64,000 nucleotides of DNA from J027 sp034437655 (GCA_034437655.1 DAOTTU010000099.1:1-64000); one strand, 5' to 3'. Positions 44,194-54,033 are shown, numbered from the stretch's first letter. The notes: generated by a model not told the origin, from the sequence alone. A program made the numbers and translations.

Positions 44194-46140
44194 CTAGCTT
44201 TCCATGTCCGTGTTCTGCACACGAATAATTTTGCTGACATCGACAGACAGCATGAACGATGATCCGACAATAGGTTGCGGTGCCTGGGGTGTGCCGGGCA
44301 TGTGTACGGTCGCAGCCTGTAAATCTTGCGTATGCAAAGTGACGGATTGTATTTCGGCTTCATAGTTAAGCAAATTATATTGTAAGGTACCGTCTTGTTC
44401 GCGCCATAACATGAACAACATGCGCCCTGCCGACTCGACACGTGGCAACCCTGACGGGATAACCTGCAACAACGTGTGCCGCATCTCATCCGTCAAGACC
44501 TGCCGAACGGCAAGCCGACGTGCAATAAATTGGCGGTTTAGCCCCCACCGCACCACACGACGAAATAAGCGTCGGGTGTGGTACCAATTCACCAGACGCA
44601 TCAACTGACGGTTGAATAGCCGCAACACAGGGCGTAAGGGCAAGGGCACACCACGGATCGTACGTGCAGAGATTAGTCGCCATACCGGGCGCTCACTGAC
44701 CGTATCAGACGACTTGTTGACAAGTACCAGCTTTCCACCTGTGGCTTTAAATTCCTCAATGCGGGCTGCCCTATGCTGCAACATCTCACCCGAGGGCACC
44801 ACAAGGACCGTAACACCATCCCAGTCATCATCGAAGTCAACAACACGTAACGGATAACCAGCATCTTGTAGCACGGTTAAAATATTGCTAACCAGCGATT
44901 GTTGCGGCTGCCACTGTAGCGCATCTTCTGTAAAGGTAATCAAAACCGCAATTGGCGCTGCATTTTGGCGTGACTTAAGTTGTGCCTGCCATTCAGACTG
45001 CCACAGATTGAGTTGCTGCACCGCCTGTTGGATACCTGCATAACGTCCATGCAGTAGGCTAGAAAGCTGTCCTCGTCGCCGTATGGCAACTCCCGGCATA
45101 ACAATCGGCACCCCAAGCAGCAACGACTCCAGCAAAAGCTGACTGTAATGGCGCACAGGATGCGGTGGCGCACTACCGGGCACAACCGGTAGCATGTTCG
45201 GATGACGCGCCACACTTTTTTTCACCATCAGCGCATTAACCAGCATCTGCGCAGTATGACGCTCGGTTAACCCATCATCAGACTGATTGAGTGATGTTGC
45301 AGTGAACCAATTTCGGTCATAGATAAGTAATCCGTCAAAGCTCTCGTGCAACTTGCGCATCGCAATACCGCGATTTAGGAGTAGATTGTTGGCCCTCGGA
45401 TCATCAACTTGTAGGAATGTTCGTCCTTCGGGCAAATGCTCACGAATCAGTGTGACCCACACATTTACAGACGCCACCAAACGTTCCGCTCGCCACTGAA
45501 TATACTGCTGCACATTCTGGCGGCCAGAGTTTAATATTTGAGGGAGACGTGCATACCCAGAACCTGCCTGAAAATCCTGCTGACTGGCCGCGTCGTAGGT
45601 GCCAATAACACCTATCGGTGCTGTCGGCAAATCCAGTCCAAATCCCCCCTGTCCTTCCACATACAAGCCAATAGCATCAACCCCGGTTGTCGCTAACTGC
45701 CGAATCCGCTCACCAATAAGTGTTTGCCAATCGTGATGATGCAATTGTACAAAATAGCGCTGGGGACTATGCAAAAGACGGTTATCATCGGGGTCTACCG
45801 CATACCAGGACTCGCCTTCAAAGCTCCCGGTCGCAAGTGCTGTTGAAACAGAAATCACACCAATGACTTGAACATCCTGTTGTTGATAGTAACGGACTCC
45901 GGCATCAAAGCGTTCGATGCTGGCTTCAAGCAATTCTGGTGGCAGGCCATCATCAAAAGGGATAACAACCCAGTTGAAACCCATGGCCGCAACACGCTCG
46001 GCCCCTTCTACTGAGAGATTAAGGTCAAGTGCATTGTGGTCCAGAGCGTAGTGGTGAATGCGCAGTACTGGCGCATGTTCAAGCAGATATTTGTGTGGTA
46101 AAAAAAGCGGGCGATTGGCACCAGCCTCGAAGGGGTTCAC
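44194..46140 (-). CDS. TIM-barrel/GATase-like protein of unknown function
   Basis: A 648-residue soluble protein. The first ~330 residues look like a TIM barrel ('AAMGFNWVVIPFDDGLPPELLEASIERFDAGVR', read as strand-helix repeats; 'GVDAIGLYVEG'). The next part has a GATase1-like strand-turn 'VTVLVVPSGEMLQHR' followed by 'ATGGKLVLVN', an order seen in GH42 enzymes (barrel plus trimerisation domain). I see no secure catalytic pair. The start is GTG with GAGGG five bases upstream. It forms a tight operon with the acyltransferase-like gene. Confidence 0.6.
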   Translation of the reverse strand: MNPFEAGANRPLFLPHKYLLEHAPVLRIHHYALDHNALDLNLSVEGAERVAAMGFNWVVIPFDDGLPPELLEASIERFDAGVRYYQQQDVQVIGVISVSTALATGSFEGESWYAVDPDDNRLLHSPQRYFVQLHHHDWQTLIGERIRQLATTGVDAIGLYVEGQGGFGLDLPTAPIGVIGTYDAASQQDFQAGSGYARLPQILNSGRQNVQQYIQWRAERLVASVNVWVTLIREHLPEGRTFLQVDDPRANNLLLNRGIAMRKLHESFDGLLIYDRNWFTATSLNQSDDGLTERHTAQMLVNALMVKKSVARHPNMLPVVPGSAPPHPVRHYSQLLLESLLLGVPIVMPGVAIRRRGQLSSLLHGRYAGIQQAVQQLNLWQSEWQAQLKSRQNAAPIAVLITFTEDALQWQPQQSLVSNILTVLQDAGYPLRVVDFDDDWDGVTVLVVPSGEMLQHRAARIEEFKATGGKLVLVNKSSDTVSERPVWRLISARTIRGVPLPLRPVLRLFNRQLMRLVNWYHTRRLFRRVVRWGLNRQFIARRLAVRQVLTDEMRHTLLQVIPSGLPRVESAGRMLFMLWREQDGTLQYNLLNYEAEIQSVTLHTQDLQAATVHMPGTPQAPQPIVGSSFMLSVDVSKIIRVQNTDMES

Positions 46141-46180
46141 AGTACCCTCGTCAATATGCTATCAACAATGTGTCAAACAG

Positions 46181-46209
46181 TTTACGTCTTGCTGTTGGTA
46201 GATTACAAT
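46181..46209 (+). promoter_or_regulatory. Promoter of the 107-residue protein gene
   Basis: TTTACG and TACAAT are separated by 17 bases, with transcription expected from about 46216, some 50 bases before the ATG at 46268. Confidence 0.6.
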
Positions 46210-46267
46210 AGATGTATTATCCGAACAAGGCTTGATAGACAGTTGCAAAGCGACGGAGCCCACCATA

Positions 46268-46591
46268 ATGACACAATCCTCTACTGAGCGCATCGCAGCG
46301 ATTAAAGCTATGCGTCTACAAAAAGCCAAGCATCATCTCGAACAATACGCGCCTATCTGGCTGGTGGACGAAAAGCCGATACCTGCCGAAGACGCGATCC
46401 AGTTCGAAGTCGTGTTTTTTCACCCGTCCTACAAGTGGGTCAAGCGCCGCTATCGTTATGATGGCTTTTCAGATGTGCTGTACCAGATGGGCCAACGCAG
46501 CATTGACGAAGATCGCGCCCTTGAAATTCAAGAAGATGAACCGTTTATTTCTGCGCCAATGATTAATTCTGTCGATTCCTACGGTGGCTAG
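46268..46591 (+). CDS. Small conserved-looking protein, unknown function
   Basis: A 107-residue soluble protein. The N-terminus is a basic helix; the middle has 'IQFEVVFFHPSYKWVKRRYRYDGFSDVLYQMG' read as two strands and a helix, and the end is acidic. I recognise no family. GGAG precedes ATG 46268; a TTG at 46232 is less likely. It has its own promoter and is flanked by genes on the opposite strand on both sides. Confidence 0.7.
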   Translation: MTQSSTERIAAIKAMRLQKAKHHLEQYAPIWLVDEKPIPAEDAIQFEVVFFHPSYKWVKRRYRYDGFSDVLYQMGQRSIDEDRALEIQEDEPFISAPMINSVDSYGG

Positions 46592-46630
46592 TGCCTTTGC
46601 TGGCCACCCGATTCTGTCCATCCATACCCG

Positions 46631-47890
46631 CTAGGAAACATCCACGAATAGCGCCAGCAACCGGTCAACAATGGTGTCCCATGCATAATGTTGCGCCACT
46701 GCACTTGCTCTTGCTCCCATCTGTTGTTGCTGTTCAGGGTCTGTAATCAGCGTACGGATACTGTTAGCAAGCATTTGCGGGTCACGCACAGGCACATGTA
46801 ACCCGGTTTCATAGTCTCGAATCAAAAACGCCAACCCACCAACTTCTGACGCAATGACTGGTGTTCCGCAGGCCATCGCTTCTAGCGCCACCATGCCGAA
46901 ACTCTCGTAGTCCGATGGCATAACCAGTGCTTCAGTTGCATTATAGTACAAGGGGAGCGCGTCGTGCCCTTGTGCGCCACTAAAAACGATATGGTCTTCC
47001 AGACGCAATTCACGACACAGTGCTTGTAACCGCTCGATTTCGGGTACTGGATCGTTTAAGTCACCACCAACAATATACAGCTTGAGGTTGCCAAGCACAG
47101 CCGGATGCTCTGTGTGCAGAAGCGCCAGCGCACGGAGAATCGTTTCAACCCCTTTCAACGGCTCAATCCGACCGACAAATAGCAACATGTGTTCTTCGGG
47201 TTGCAACCCCAACGCCGCACGAGCTTCAGCGGCTGGTATTGGAAAGAAATGCGCCAGGTCTACACCCGGCGGCACAATCTCAATCTTCCGACGGTCGGCA
47301 CGATACAACCACATCAACTGTAGCCGCTCTGCGGGGGTCGCTGCCACAAGCAAATTCGCCTCGTTGATAATCTCCGCTTCGACCGCAACACGCATGTTCT
47401 GCTCTTGCATAGAGATGCGCGTGCCATTAGCTGCTTTTTCACTGTCAGCGATCCTGTCTTTCATACGCCCCAGCGTGTGAAACATCTGGATAAACGGTAC
47501 ACCGAATGCATCACGCAAAGCCATTGCTACCCACCCGCTAAGCCAGTAGTGACTATACACCACGTCATACGTCACCGCGTTGTCGCGAATGAATGTGAGC
47601 AAAGCATTGCGAAACTCTGGGAGATGGGGATAAATCGCTGCGCTTTCCATAAATTCTGGTGGCCCGGCTGGCAAATAAATCAACCGTGCGCCCTCGGCAA
47701 TATCTCTAATCATGCCCCGCCGACTGGGGTCGTCTTCGCGGGTAAAAACATCCACCTGCACCCCTCGCTTACCCAAAAAGCGTACCACTTCGCGCACATA
47801 GACATTCATGCCGCCTGTCTTTTTACCGCCCAACGGTGCCAGGGGCGAAGTATGCACGCTTAGAATCGCGATACGCTGAAGCTGTTGCAT
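46631..47890 (-). CDS. GT4 glycosyltransferase (MshA/sucrose-phosphate-synthase-like)
   Basis: A 419-residue GT-B enzyme of family GT4. The N-terminal domain begins 'SVHTSPLAPLGGKKTGGMNVYVRE', the loop typical of MshA and sucrose-phosphate synthases. The C-terminal domain has 'LLFVGRIEPLKGVETILRAL' and the 'SDYESFGMVALEAMACGTPVIAS' motif with its E-x7-E pair that binds the nucleotide sugar. ATG 47890 has GAGGGA upstream. It follows the CelD-like gene by 31 bases, so they are probably cotranscribed. Confidence 0.9.
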   Translation of the reverse strand: MQQLQRIAILSVHTSPLAPLGGKKTGGMNVYVREVVRFLGKRGVQVDVFTREDDPSRRGMIRDIAEGARLIYLPAGPPEFMESAAIYPHLPEFRNALLTFIRDNAVTYDVVYSHYWLSGWVAMALRDAFGVPFIQMFHTLGRMKDRIADSEKAANGTRISMQEQNMRVAVEAEIINEANLLVAATPAERLQLMWLYRADRRKIEIVPPGVDLAHFFPIPAAEARAALGLQPEEHMLLFVGRIEPLKGVETILRALALLHTEHPAVLGNLKLYIVGGDLNDPVPEIERLQALCRELRLEDHIVFSGAQGHDALPLYYNATEALVMPSDYESFGMVALEAMACGTPVIASEVGGLAFLIRDYETGLHVPVRDPQMLANSIRTLITDPEQQQQMGARASAVAQHYAWDTIVDRLLALFVDVS

Positions 47891-47921
47891 CCGTAGTTCC
47901 CTCATCGCTTGTCCAGCGGTT

Positions 47922-48950
47922 CTATGCCGAGGTCGAAAATTGCGCCATAAGGTTCATCACCCGGGTATCCTTGCCACCCATCTGATATTTATATTCTTCA
48001 TCACCGCGCAGGAAATCAAAATGCGTGTACCCATCCGTGATCGCATCTCGAATGAGGTTGGCAAGCAATACAATCCCGGGGCTAAGCGTGCCCCCTACCG
48101 ACGCATCCAGCCCAGAATTATAGACCAGAATACGATTGTTATAGATAAAGCTGAGATACGCCGCTGCATAGTCCCCTTGAATGGTCATAAAGGACAATTG
48201 CAGCCATCCGTTTTGATGAATCAATGGGACAATACGCTCAAAGAACGCAACATGAGCAGCATTTTCCAAAAATTCGCGTTTGTCCTGGCTGGCGCTGCGC
48301 ATCAGTGCGAGAAAATGTTGCATTTCCGCATTCAGGTCGTGGTCATCAGTAACGACGTACCATTGAATGTCGTCGCCAAAGCCATCAATTTTGCGCATCT
48401 TGCGTTTCAGTTCATGGCGCTGTTTCTTATCAAGCGCTTGAACGTAACTGGCAAAATCCTCCGGCAATGTCACCACCGGGCATACCTCCTGCTCTTGCAC
48501 TTCTACGTTGACATCTAACGCTCGCAACGCTTCCACAAAACCACCGTTCAGTAAGTGTGCTGTTTCGGGAATATTACACAGGTCAAGTGCGTCAAATTGA
48601 TCCTGCTGCTCCACAAGGTAGGCTGCTAGCGCACGGTAGACCTCACTACTGCCCTCACGCTGCACAATAATGCTCAGATAGTCGGTAACATCCACGCACC
48701 CGATTGACCGCACCACACGTCGCTGTGCGGGCTGTGTTTCTATAAACCAGGGCGCAATGCCAGCCAAACGGCCCGTACCATCACGTACGGTCAGCACCCA
48801 AAGCTCACCGGGATGATAGGCTGCCCACCATGCGGACTGCCATTCCCGGGTCAAAAATATCAAATCATCCGTACTCTCTTGCAGCAACTCGTTCCATTCA
48901 TCCTGCAACGCTTCAAACACAGACGTAGTCGTATACGCGGTAATGTCCAA
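47922..48950 (-). CDS. CelD/BcsL-like GNAT acetyltransferase
   Basis: A 342-residue protein of the CelD/FemAB-like GNAT group: 'WNELLQESTDDLIFLTREW', 'LDKKQRHELKRKMRKI' and 'AAAYLSFIYNNRILVYNSGLD', then 'FDFLRGDEEYKYQMG'. Relatives acylate envelope polysaccharides or are involved in their assembly. The start is TTG at 48950 with AAAGGA 10 bases upstream. Together with the GT4 gene it suggests surface-glycan work. Confidence 0.87.
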   Translation of the reverse strand: MDITAYTTTSVFEALQDEWNELLQESTDDLIFLTREWQSAWWAAYHPGELWVLTVRDGTGRLAGIAPWFIETQPAQRRVVRSIGCVDVTDYLSIIVQREGSSEVYRALAAYLVEQQDQFDALDLCNIPETAHLLNGGFVEALRALDVNVEVQEQEVCPVVTLPEDFASYVQALDKKQRHELKRKMRKIDGFGDDIQWYVVTDDHDLNAEMQHFLALMRSASQDKREFLENAAHVAFFERIVPLIHQNGWLQLSFMTIQGDYAAAYLSFIYNNRILVYNSGLDASVGGTLSPGIVLLANLIRDAITDGYTHFDFLRGDEEYKYQMGGKDTRVMNLMAQFSTSA

Positions 48951-49139
48951 AATTCAGATTTCCTTTCTGTGAACCTGTATTGTTCCCAGGCGCCAATCAA
49001 ACTTTCTCAGTTTAAGAGATTTGAGTAAAGTTGCGCAGGGGATATATCCGTGATAAACTGCGCTTAATTATGCACTTATTACCCTCAGAACAACCTTAAA
49101 GCGTGTTGTAATCAACCTAAAAATGGAAACTGCGAACAC

Positions 49140-50279
49140 ATGGCCACCAAAATTCTTGTAGTGGATGACGATGTAGACAGCTTGAAACTTATTGGCCTGA
49201 TGCTACAACGTCAGGGCTATGAGGTCGAAGGGGCAAACTCTGGAAGCCAGGCGCTTGACAAGGCAAACGCTGAACGGCCCGACCTGATTATCCTTGACGT
49301 CATGATGCCAGATATGGACGGCTACACAGTCGCCCGGGAACTGCGAAGCAATTCACACACCGACAAAATCCCGATTATTATGTTTACCGCCAAGACCTTA
49401 ATCGATGACAAGGTCGCAGGTTTTGAGGCCGGCGCAGACGATTATCTTACCAAACCAACCCACCCCGCCGAACTCGCTTCCCGCGTGAAGGCCATCCTCG
49501 CCAGAAGCGCTGCTGCCCGCCGTGGCCAGGACGCGGTTAGCCGCAGCTTTGCTTTTATCGGTGCCAAGGGGGGAATTGGAACCACTACGCTTGCCGCCAA
49601 CATCGGTGCTATTCTCGCTGAGCGTGGACCGACATCGCTGGTTGACTTCCGGCTTGGGCAAGGGGCGCTGGGGCTCAGCCTGGGGCTTGGCCGCTCAACG
49701 GGTCTGGCCAATGTCGCCAGCCGACCTCCTGCGGAAATCAACGCACAAAGTGTTGAGTCTGAACTGGTGACCCACAACAGTGGGTTAAGGCTCCTGCTTT
49801 CGTCATCCCGTCCACGTGAAAACCAGCTCAGCATCTCACAAGAAGCCGCCATTGCTGTCATCAACGCCCTTGGTGAGCTGTCTAACAATGTGTTGGTAGA
49901 CCTCGGTGCCGGGCTTAACCGTTTAAGTGCCCGCATTCTCCGTGAAGTCAACCTGACGGTTCTCACTGTAGAACCCAATCGCATTTCAATGGCAATGGCA
50001 CGCAACTTATTAGACGAACTGCGGCAGATTGGGCTTAATGACTCACATATCTTCGTGGCAATCATCAACCGCACACCGTCTGGCATTCAACTCTCGTGGC
50101 AAGACGCTGAACGTATCCTGGGCAACAACAATATCGCGATGATCTCCCCTGCACCTGAACTTGCTTTTCAGGCCGCTGAGTCTGGGGTGCCGCTGGTACG
50201 GTATCAGCCTGACGCGATTATTGTGAACCAATTCAGTAAATTAGCAGAGGAAGTATTGAAACGGGCCAGCGAGGCATAG
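49140..50279 (+). CDS. REC-ParA fusion, CpaE/TadZ-like
   Basis: A 379-residue fusion. Residues 1-125 are a receiver domain with intact acids ('VVDDD', 'ILDVMMPDMDG') and the Lys of 'LTKPTHP'. Residues 140-375 are a ParA/MinD-type ATPase with a deviant Walker A, 'GAKGGIGTTTLAANIG', and 'SLVDFRLGQG' after it. The combination is that of CpaE/TadZ, which place type IV/Tad pili at a cell site. No other pilus gene is in the window. It is followed 25 bases later by the sirtuin gene. Confidence 0.9.
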   Translation: MATKILVVDDDVDSLKLIGLMLQRQGYEVEGANSGSQALDKANAERPDLIILDVMMPDMDGYTVARELRSNSHTDKIPIIMFTAKTLIDDKVAGFEAGADDYLTKPTHPAELASRVKAILARSAAARRGQDAVSRSFAFIGAKGGIGTTTLAANIGAILAERGPTSLVDFRLGQGALGLSLGLGRSTGLANVASRPPAEINAQSVESELVTHNSGLRLLLSSSRPRENQLSISQEAAIAVINALGELSNNVLVDLGAGLNRLSARILREVNLTVLTVEPNRISMAMARNLLDELRQIGLNDSHIFVAIINRTPSGIQLSWQDAERILGNNNIAMISPAPELAFQAAESGVPLVRYQPDAIIVNQFSKLAEEVLKRASEA

Positions 50280-50304
50280 GTCAGTTGCCCACTCCCCGCC
50301 GTCA

Positions 50305-51069
50305 ATGAATGATTATCTTGCAGCCGCGCAACTCATCCAGGAATCCAGCACCGTCCTGGCGCTAACTGGCGCAGGCATCAGCACTGCTTCAGGTATACCA
50401 GACTTCAGAAGCCCCGATTCAGGATTGTGGCAGCAGTATAATCCTATGGAAGTTGCAACCCTGCGGAGCTTCCGCTATCACCCCGAAAGATTCTATGACT
50501 GGATGCGCCCAATTGCGGCTGCAATTCACAACGCTCAGCCCAACGCAGCGCACCTTGCTCTGGCAACGCTTGAGTCTGTTGGGCATTTGCATGGTATCAT
50601 CACACAAAATATTGACTTATTGCATGACAAAGCGGGTTCAAAGACGGTTTTTGAAGTCCACGGTCATACCCGCACAATGACGTGTATTGAGTGCTTCAAA
50701 CACTATGAGGCCGACCCGTTCATGGCCCGCTGGCAGCAAGACGGTACCCTGCCAACCTGCACAGCTTATCGTTGTGGTGGCATCCTGAAACCCGATGTCA
50801 TCTTGTTTGGTGAACAACTACCCGCGCAGGTGATGATTGGTGTTGAACGCGCCTTGCGTTCTTGCGATACATTGCTGATAGCCGGCTCTTCGCTAGAGGT
50901 CGTGCCCGTTGCTGATATTCCGCAGCGAGTCAAGCATTCTGGCGGTAAGTTGATTATAATCAATCTGCAACCGACCGCATACGATCGCATTGCAGACATC
51001 GTGTTGCATGAGAATGTAACGGTCGCTTTGCCACGCATTGTGTCGATTATAGAGGGCAAAAACCAATGA
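50305..51069 (+). CDS. Sir2-family NAD-dependent protein deacylase
   Basis: A 254-residue sirtuin. It has the NAD-binding 'LTGAGISTASGIPDFRSPDSGLW', 'TQNIDLLHDKAGS', the catalytic His in 'FEVHGHTRTMTCIEC', a four-Cys zinc site (CIEC and CTAYRC) and 'LFGEQLP'. It removes acyl groups from Lys side chains. The stop overlaps the start of the GAF kinase gene by four bases (ATGA), so the two are translationally coupled. Confidence 0.95.
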   Translation: MNDYLAAAQLIQESSTVLALTGAGISTASGIPDFRSPDSGLWQQYNPMEVATLRSFRYHPERFYDWMRPIAAAIHNAQPNAAHLALATLESVGHLHGIITQNIDLLHDKAGSKTVFEVHGHTRTMTCIECFKHYEADPFMARWQQDGTLPTCTAYRCGGILKPDVILFGEQLPAQVMIGVERALRSCDTLLIAGSSLEVVPVADIPQRVKHSGGKLIIINLQPTAYDRIADIVLHENVTVALPRIVSIIEGKNQ

Positions 51070-52313
51070 GTGATTCTGAACAGCGCAAAAGCCAAACAGA
51101 CGCTTTCCAAACAGATGAAGCTGCACGACGTTACATGCGGCTTTCGGCACGCTACGACCGTATGATGGAAATCAGCCGCCAGCTAAACTCTACGCTCGAT
51201 GTCGGAACGTTGCTGAACAAAATCATCCGTGCCGCCACCGAACTCACCGAAACCGAAGAAGCATCTATCATGCTCATTGACCCCAGCACCGGTGAATTAC
51301 GCTTTGAGGCGGCGTCGAACATGACCCCTGGTGCAATGGCCAGCATTACTGCACCGATGGAAGGGAGCCTCGCCGGGTGGGTTGCCACCACTGGCGAGAC
51401 AGTCCTCGTTGAAGACACACGCAACGAGAAGCGTTTCTTCAGCCAGGTAGACAAAATTTTGCGCTTCAACACCCGCAATCTTGTCGGGGTTCCAATGGAA
51501 ACACACGGGCGTATCATCGGCGTGCTAGAAGCCATCAACAAAATTGATGACCAACCCTGGACCGACGAAGACCTTGAAACACTGAGTACATTAGCAGCGC
51601 AGGCCGCGATTGCCATTGAAAACGCCCGCCTCTTTCAACAAAGTGATTTCATTGCCGAAATGGTGCATGAGCTACGGACCCCCCTCGCCGCGCTCAAGGC
51701 CAGCACTGTCTTACTCAAGCGCGACATCCCTGAAGACCGCCGCAATGAAATCGTGCAAACCATGCAGAGCGAAACCGAACGTTTAAGCCGCATGGCTAGC
51801 GATTTCCTCGACCTGGCACGGCTGGAGTCTGGGCGGGCACGGCTGCATATTGATCCGTTCAACGCCTACGACCTTGTGCGTGAAAGCCTCGAAATTGTCC
51901 GCCATCAGGCTGATGAGAAGAACCTCACCACAACCATCAATGGTGGACAGCATATGATACGTGGTGACCGCTCGAAGGTGAAGCAAGTGCTGCTCAATCT
52001 GTTGACAAACGCCATCAAATACAATTACGAAGATGGCACCATCACCGTCCACATTGAGCCTGATGATGACCCCGACTGGGTACGCTTTGCCGTGCAAGAT
52101 ACTGGCCCGGGCATTTCAGATGAACATCAACAACGCATGTTTGAAAAATTCTTCCGCGTCCCGGGTTCAGAAAAAGCCCAGGGGACCGGGCTCGGACTTG
52201 CGATTGCCAAACGCATCGTCGAACAACACAGCGGGCGCATGTGGCTGGACAGCACACTGGGCGAGGGGTCGTCCTTTCTGTTCACGTTGCCGACCCCCTC
52301 TGCGCCAGAATAG
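51066..52313 (+). CDS. GAF-domain sensor histidine kinase
   Basis: A 415-residue soluble kinase: a GAF domain (about 40-190; 'EEASIMLIDPSTGELRF', 'VGVPMETHGRIIGVLEAIN'), then HisKA with 'MVHELRTPLAALKAS' and HATPase with 'NLLTNAIKYNYEDG', 'DTGPGIS' and 'GTGLGLAIAK'. No receiver or membrane helix. It overlaps the sirtuin gene by four bases and belongs to the run that begins with the REC-ParA gene, whose receiver domain is a possible phosphate target. Confidence 0.92.
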   Translation: MSDSEQRKSQTDAFQTDEAARRYMRLSARYDRMMEISRQLNSTLDVGTLLNKIIRAATELTETEEASIMLIDPSTGELRFEAASNMTPGAMASITAPMEGSLAGWVATTGETVLVEDTRNEKRFFSQVDKILRFNTRNLVGVPMETHGRIIGVLEAINKIDDQPWTDEDLETLSTLAAQAAIAIENARLFQQSDFIAEMVHELRTPLAALKASTVLLKRDIPEDRRNEIVQTMQSETERLSRMASDFLDLARLESGRARLHIDPFNAYDLVRESLEIVRHQADEKNLTTTINGGQHMIRGDRSKVKQVLLNLLTNAIKYNYEDGTITVHIEPDDDPDWVRFAVQDTGPGISDEHQQRMFEKFFRVPGSEKAQGTGLGLAIAKRIVEQHSGRMWLDSTLGEGSSFLFTLPTPSAPE

Positions 52314-52365
52314 TACTTGTGTTGCTGCCATTTATCGCTGAGCCATAATGCCGATTGGCGCAGAA

Positions 52366-53907
52366 CTATTCTGCGTCTTGCCCAGCAGGCACACGCCCAT
52401 AGATTTCCGTCAGTTCGCGCAAGCGCCGCTTAATTTCATCCGAAACCTGATCGTCACTATACCGCCACTGCCAGTTGCCACGCTCACTGCTGGGGTAGTT
52501 CATCCGCGCTTCGTTGCCCAGCCCAAGGACATCCTGCATCGGAATCAACGTTGTATCTGCGACTGAGCCCATCGCCAGTCGAATCAAATCCCAGTGTACT
52601 TCGTGGTCAACAAGAATTTTGGCATACGACCGTGCAAAATTCCGTTCACCCTGAATTTGAGCGGGGTCTTCTGTTGTGCCGGTCGTGTCTGTGCGGAAGA
52701 ACCAGCCAACAGTAGTTTCGTTGTCGTGGGTACCTGTGTATACAACCGTATTATGATCGTAATGGTGCGGTAGAAACTCATTGTCTGGTCCGCTGCTGAA
52801 AGCGAAAACCAGAATCCGCATCCCCGGCAGGTTGAAGTGCTTCCGCAAGGCTGTGACTTCCGGCGTAATGACCCCCAGATCCTCGGCTACCAACGGCAAC
52901 TCATCGCTGTCCAGCGCTTTCAAGACCGCCTCAAAAAATGGCACGCCTGGCCCTTTGACCCATTGACCCTTCATTGCTGTCTCTTCACTGGCAGGAATCT
53001 CCCAGTAGGCTTCAAAGCCACGGAAATGGTCAATGCGGACAATATCTACCATCGACAACAGTGACTGGAAGCGGTCAATCCACCATGTGTAGTTACGCTC
53101 GGCCATCAGGTCCCAACGGTACAATGGGTTGCCCCACCGTTGCCCGGTCGCACTAAAATAATCAGGCGGTACACCCGCAACAACCGTCGGGTTGCCTAAA
53201 TCATCCAGATAGAACAGATCAGGATTCGCCCATACATCGGCGCTATCATGCGCAACAAAAATCGGAATGTCGCCCATAATGCTGATACCACGCTCGTTCG
53301 CAACCGTTTTAAGGTCACGCCATTGCTGGAAGAACAACCATTGCAAGAATTTTTGATAACGAATTTCATCAGCAAGTTGTTCGCGGATGTCTTGCAGTGC
53401 TTTGTCATCACGCTGAATCAATTCTTTGGGCCAGTTAACCCAAGAGCCGCCGCCAAAGTGTTGTTTAATCGCCATGAAGTCGGCGAAGTCGTTCAACCAA
53501 TGCGCCTCATCCTGACAAAAGGCGTCAAATTCATTATCAGGCTGCCCGTGAAAGTGTTCATAGGCCTGGCGCAGCTTTTTGCCCTTGTAATCAATGGCCC
53601 AACCATAGTCAATATTATTAACAGGAAAATCGGGCGCATCGCTGAGGTCATCTTCCGTCAACAACGCAAGGTCTTTGAGCTTATTCAGCGCAATCAGCAA
53701 TGGGTTACCCGCAAAGGCTGAAAAGCACTGATATGGTGAGTCTCCATATCCTGTTGGCCCCAGCGGCAGCACCTGCCATACGCGCTGCTCAGTATCGTTC
53801 AAAAACTCCAAAAATCGATGCGCTGCGTCACCAATATCACCCACACCATGCGGTCCTGGTAATGACGTCGGGTGCAGTAAAATACCACTAGCACGGTCAA
53901 AAGCCAT
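52366..53907 (-). CDS. malQ: 4-alpha-glucanotransferase
   Basis: A 513-residue GH77 amylomaltase that moves alpha-1,4-glucan segments between maltodextrins in the cytoplasm. Conserved parts include 'RASGILLHPTSLPGPHGVGDIG', 'VRIDHFRGFEAYWEIPA' with the nucleophile Asp, 'LVAEDLG' with the acid/base Glu and 'TGTHDNETTVGW' with the third acid. It complements the secreted amylase and malFG-type permeases earlier in the window. Confidence 0.96.
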   Translation of the reverse strand: MAFDRASGILLHPTSLPGPHGVGDIGDAAHRFLEFLNDTEQRVWQVLPLGPTGYGDSPYQCFSAFAGNPLLIALNKLKDLALLTEDDLSDAPDFPVNNIDYGWAIDYKGKKLRQAYEHFHGQPDNEFDAFCQDEAHWLNDFADFMAIKQHFGGGSWVNWPKELIQRDDKALQDIREQLADEIRYQKFLQWLFFQQWRDLKTVANERGISIMGDIPIFVAHDSADVWANPDLFYLDDLGNPTVVAGVPPDYFSATGQRWGNPLYRWDLMAERNYTWWIDRFQSLLSMVDIVRIDHFRGFEAYWEIPASEETAMKGQWVKGPGVPFFEAVLKALDSDELPLVAEDLGVITPEVTALRKHFNLPGMRILVFAFSSGPDNEFLPHHYDHNTVVYTGTHDNETTVGWFFRTDTTGTTEDPAQIQGERNFARSYAKILVDHEVHWDLIRLAMGSVADTTLIPMQDVLGLGNEARMNYPSSERGNWQWRYSDDQVSDEIKRRLRELTEIYGRVPAGQDAE

Positions 53908-53997
53908 GTTGTACGAACTCCTTCATGCGTTCGATCAAGTCTGGTCTGATCTTACCAGAAATTGCGCGAGGCTGTGATGTTTTGCGCCATGCAACTA

Positions 53998-54006
53998 TGC
54001 TACAAT
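53998..54006 (+). promoter_or_regulatory. Extended -10 promoter of the first Ser/Thr kinase
   Basis: TGC-TACAAT, a TGn-extended -10 element. Transcription would start near 54013, right at the GGAGG, giving a very short leader. Confidence 0.5.
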
Positions 54007-54033
54007 CGACAACGGAGGTCATTGTCGGAACTC

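Noticed and set aside
44190..44489. N-terminal extension of the acyltransferase-like protein
   Set aside because: It would overlap the upstream gene by about 300 bases and reads as Cys/Arg-rich nonsense; ATG 44189 with GGAAAG fits better.
49033..49063. GCGCAG / CTGCGC inverted repeat between the divergent CelD-like and REC-ParA genes
   Set aside because: Only six pairs with a 19-base loop; too weak to call an operator without other copies.
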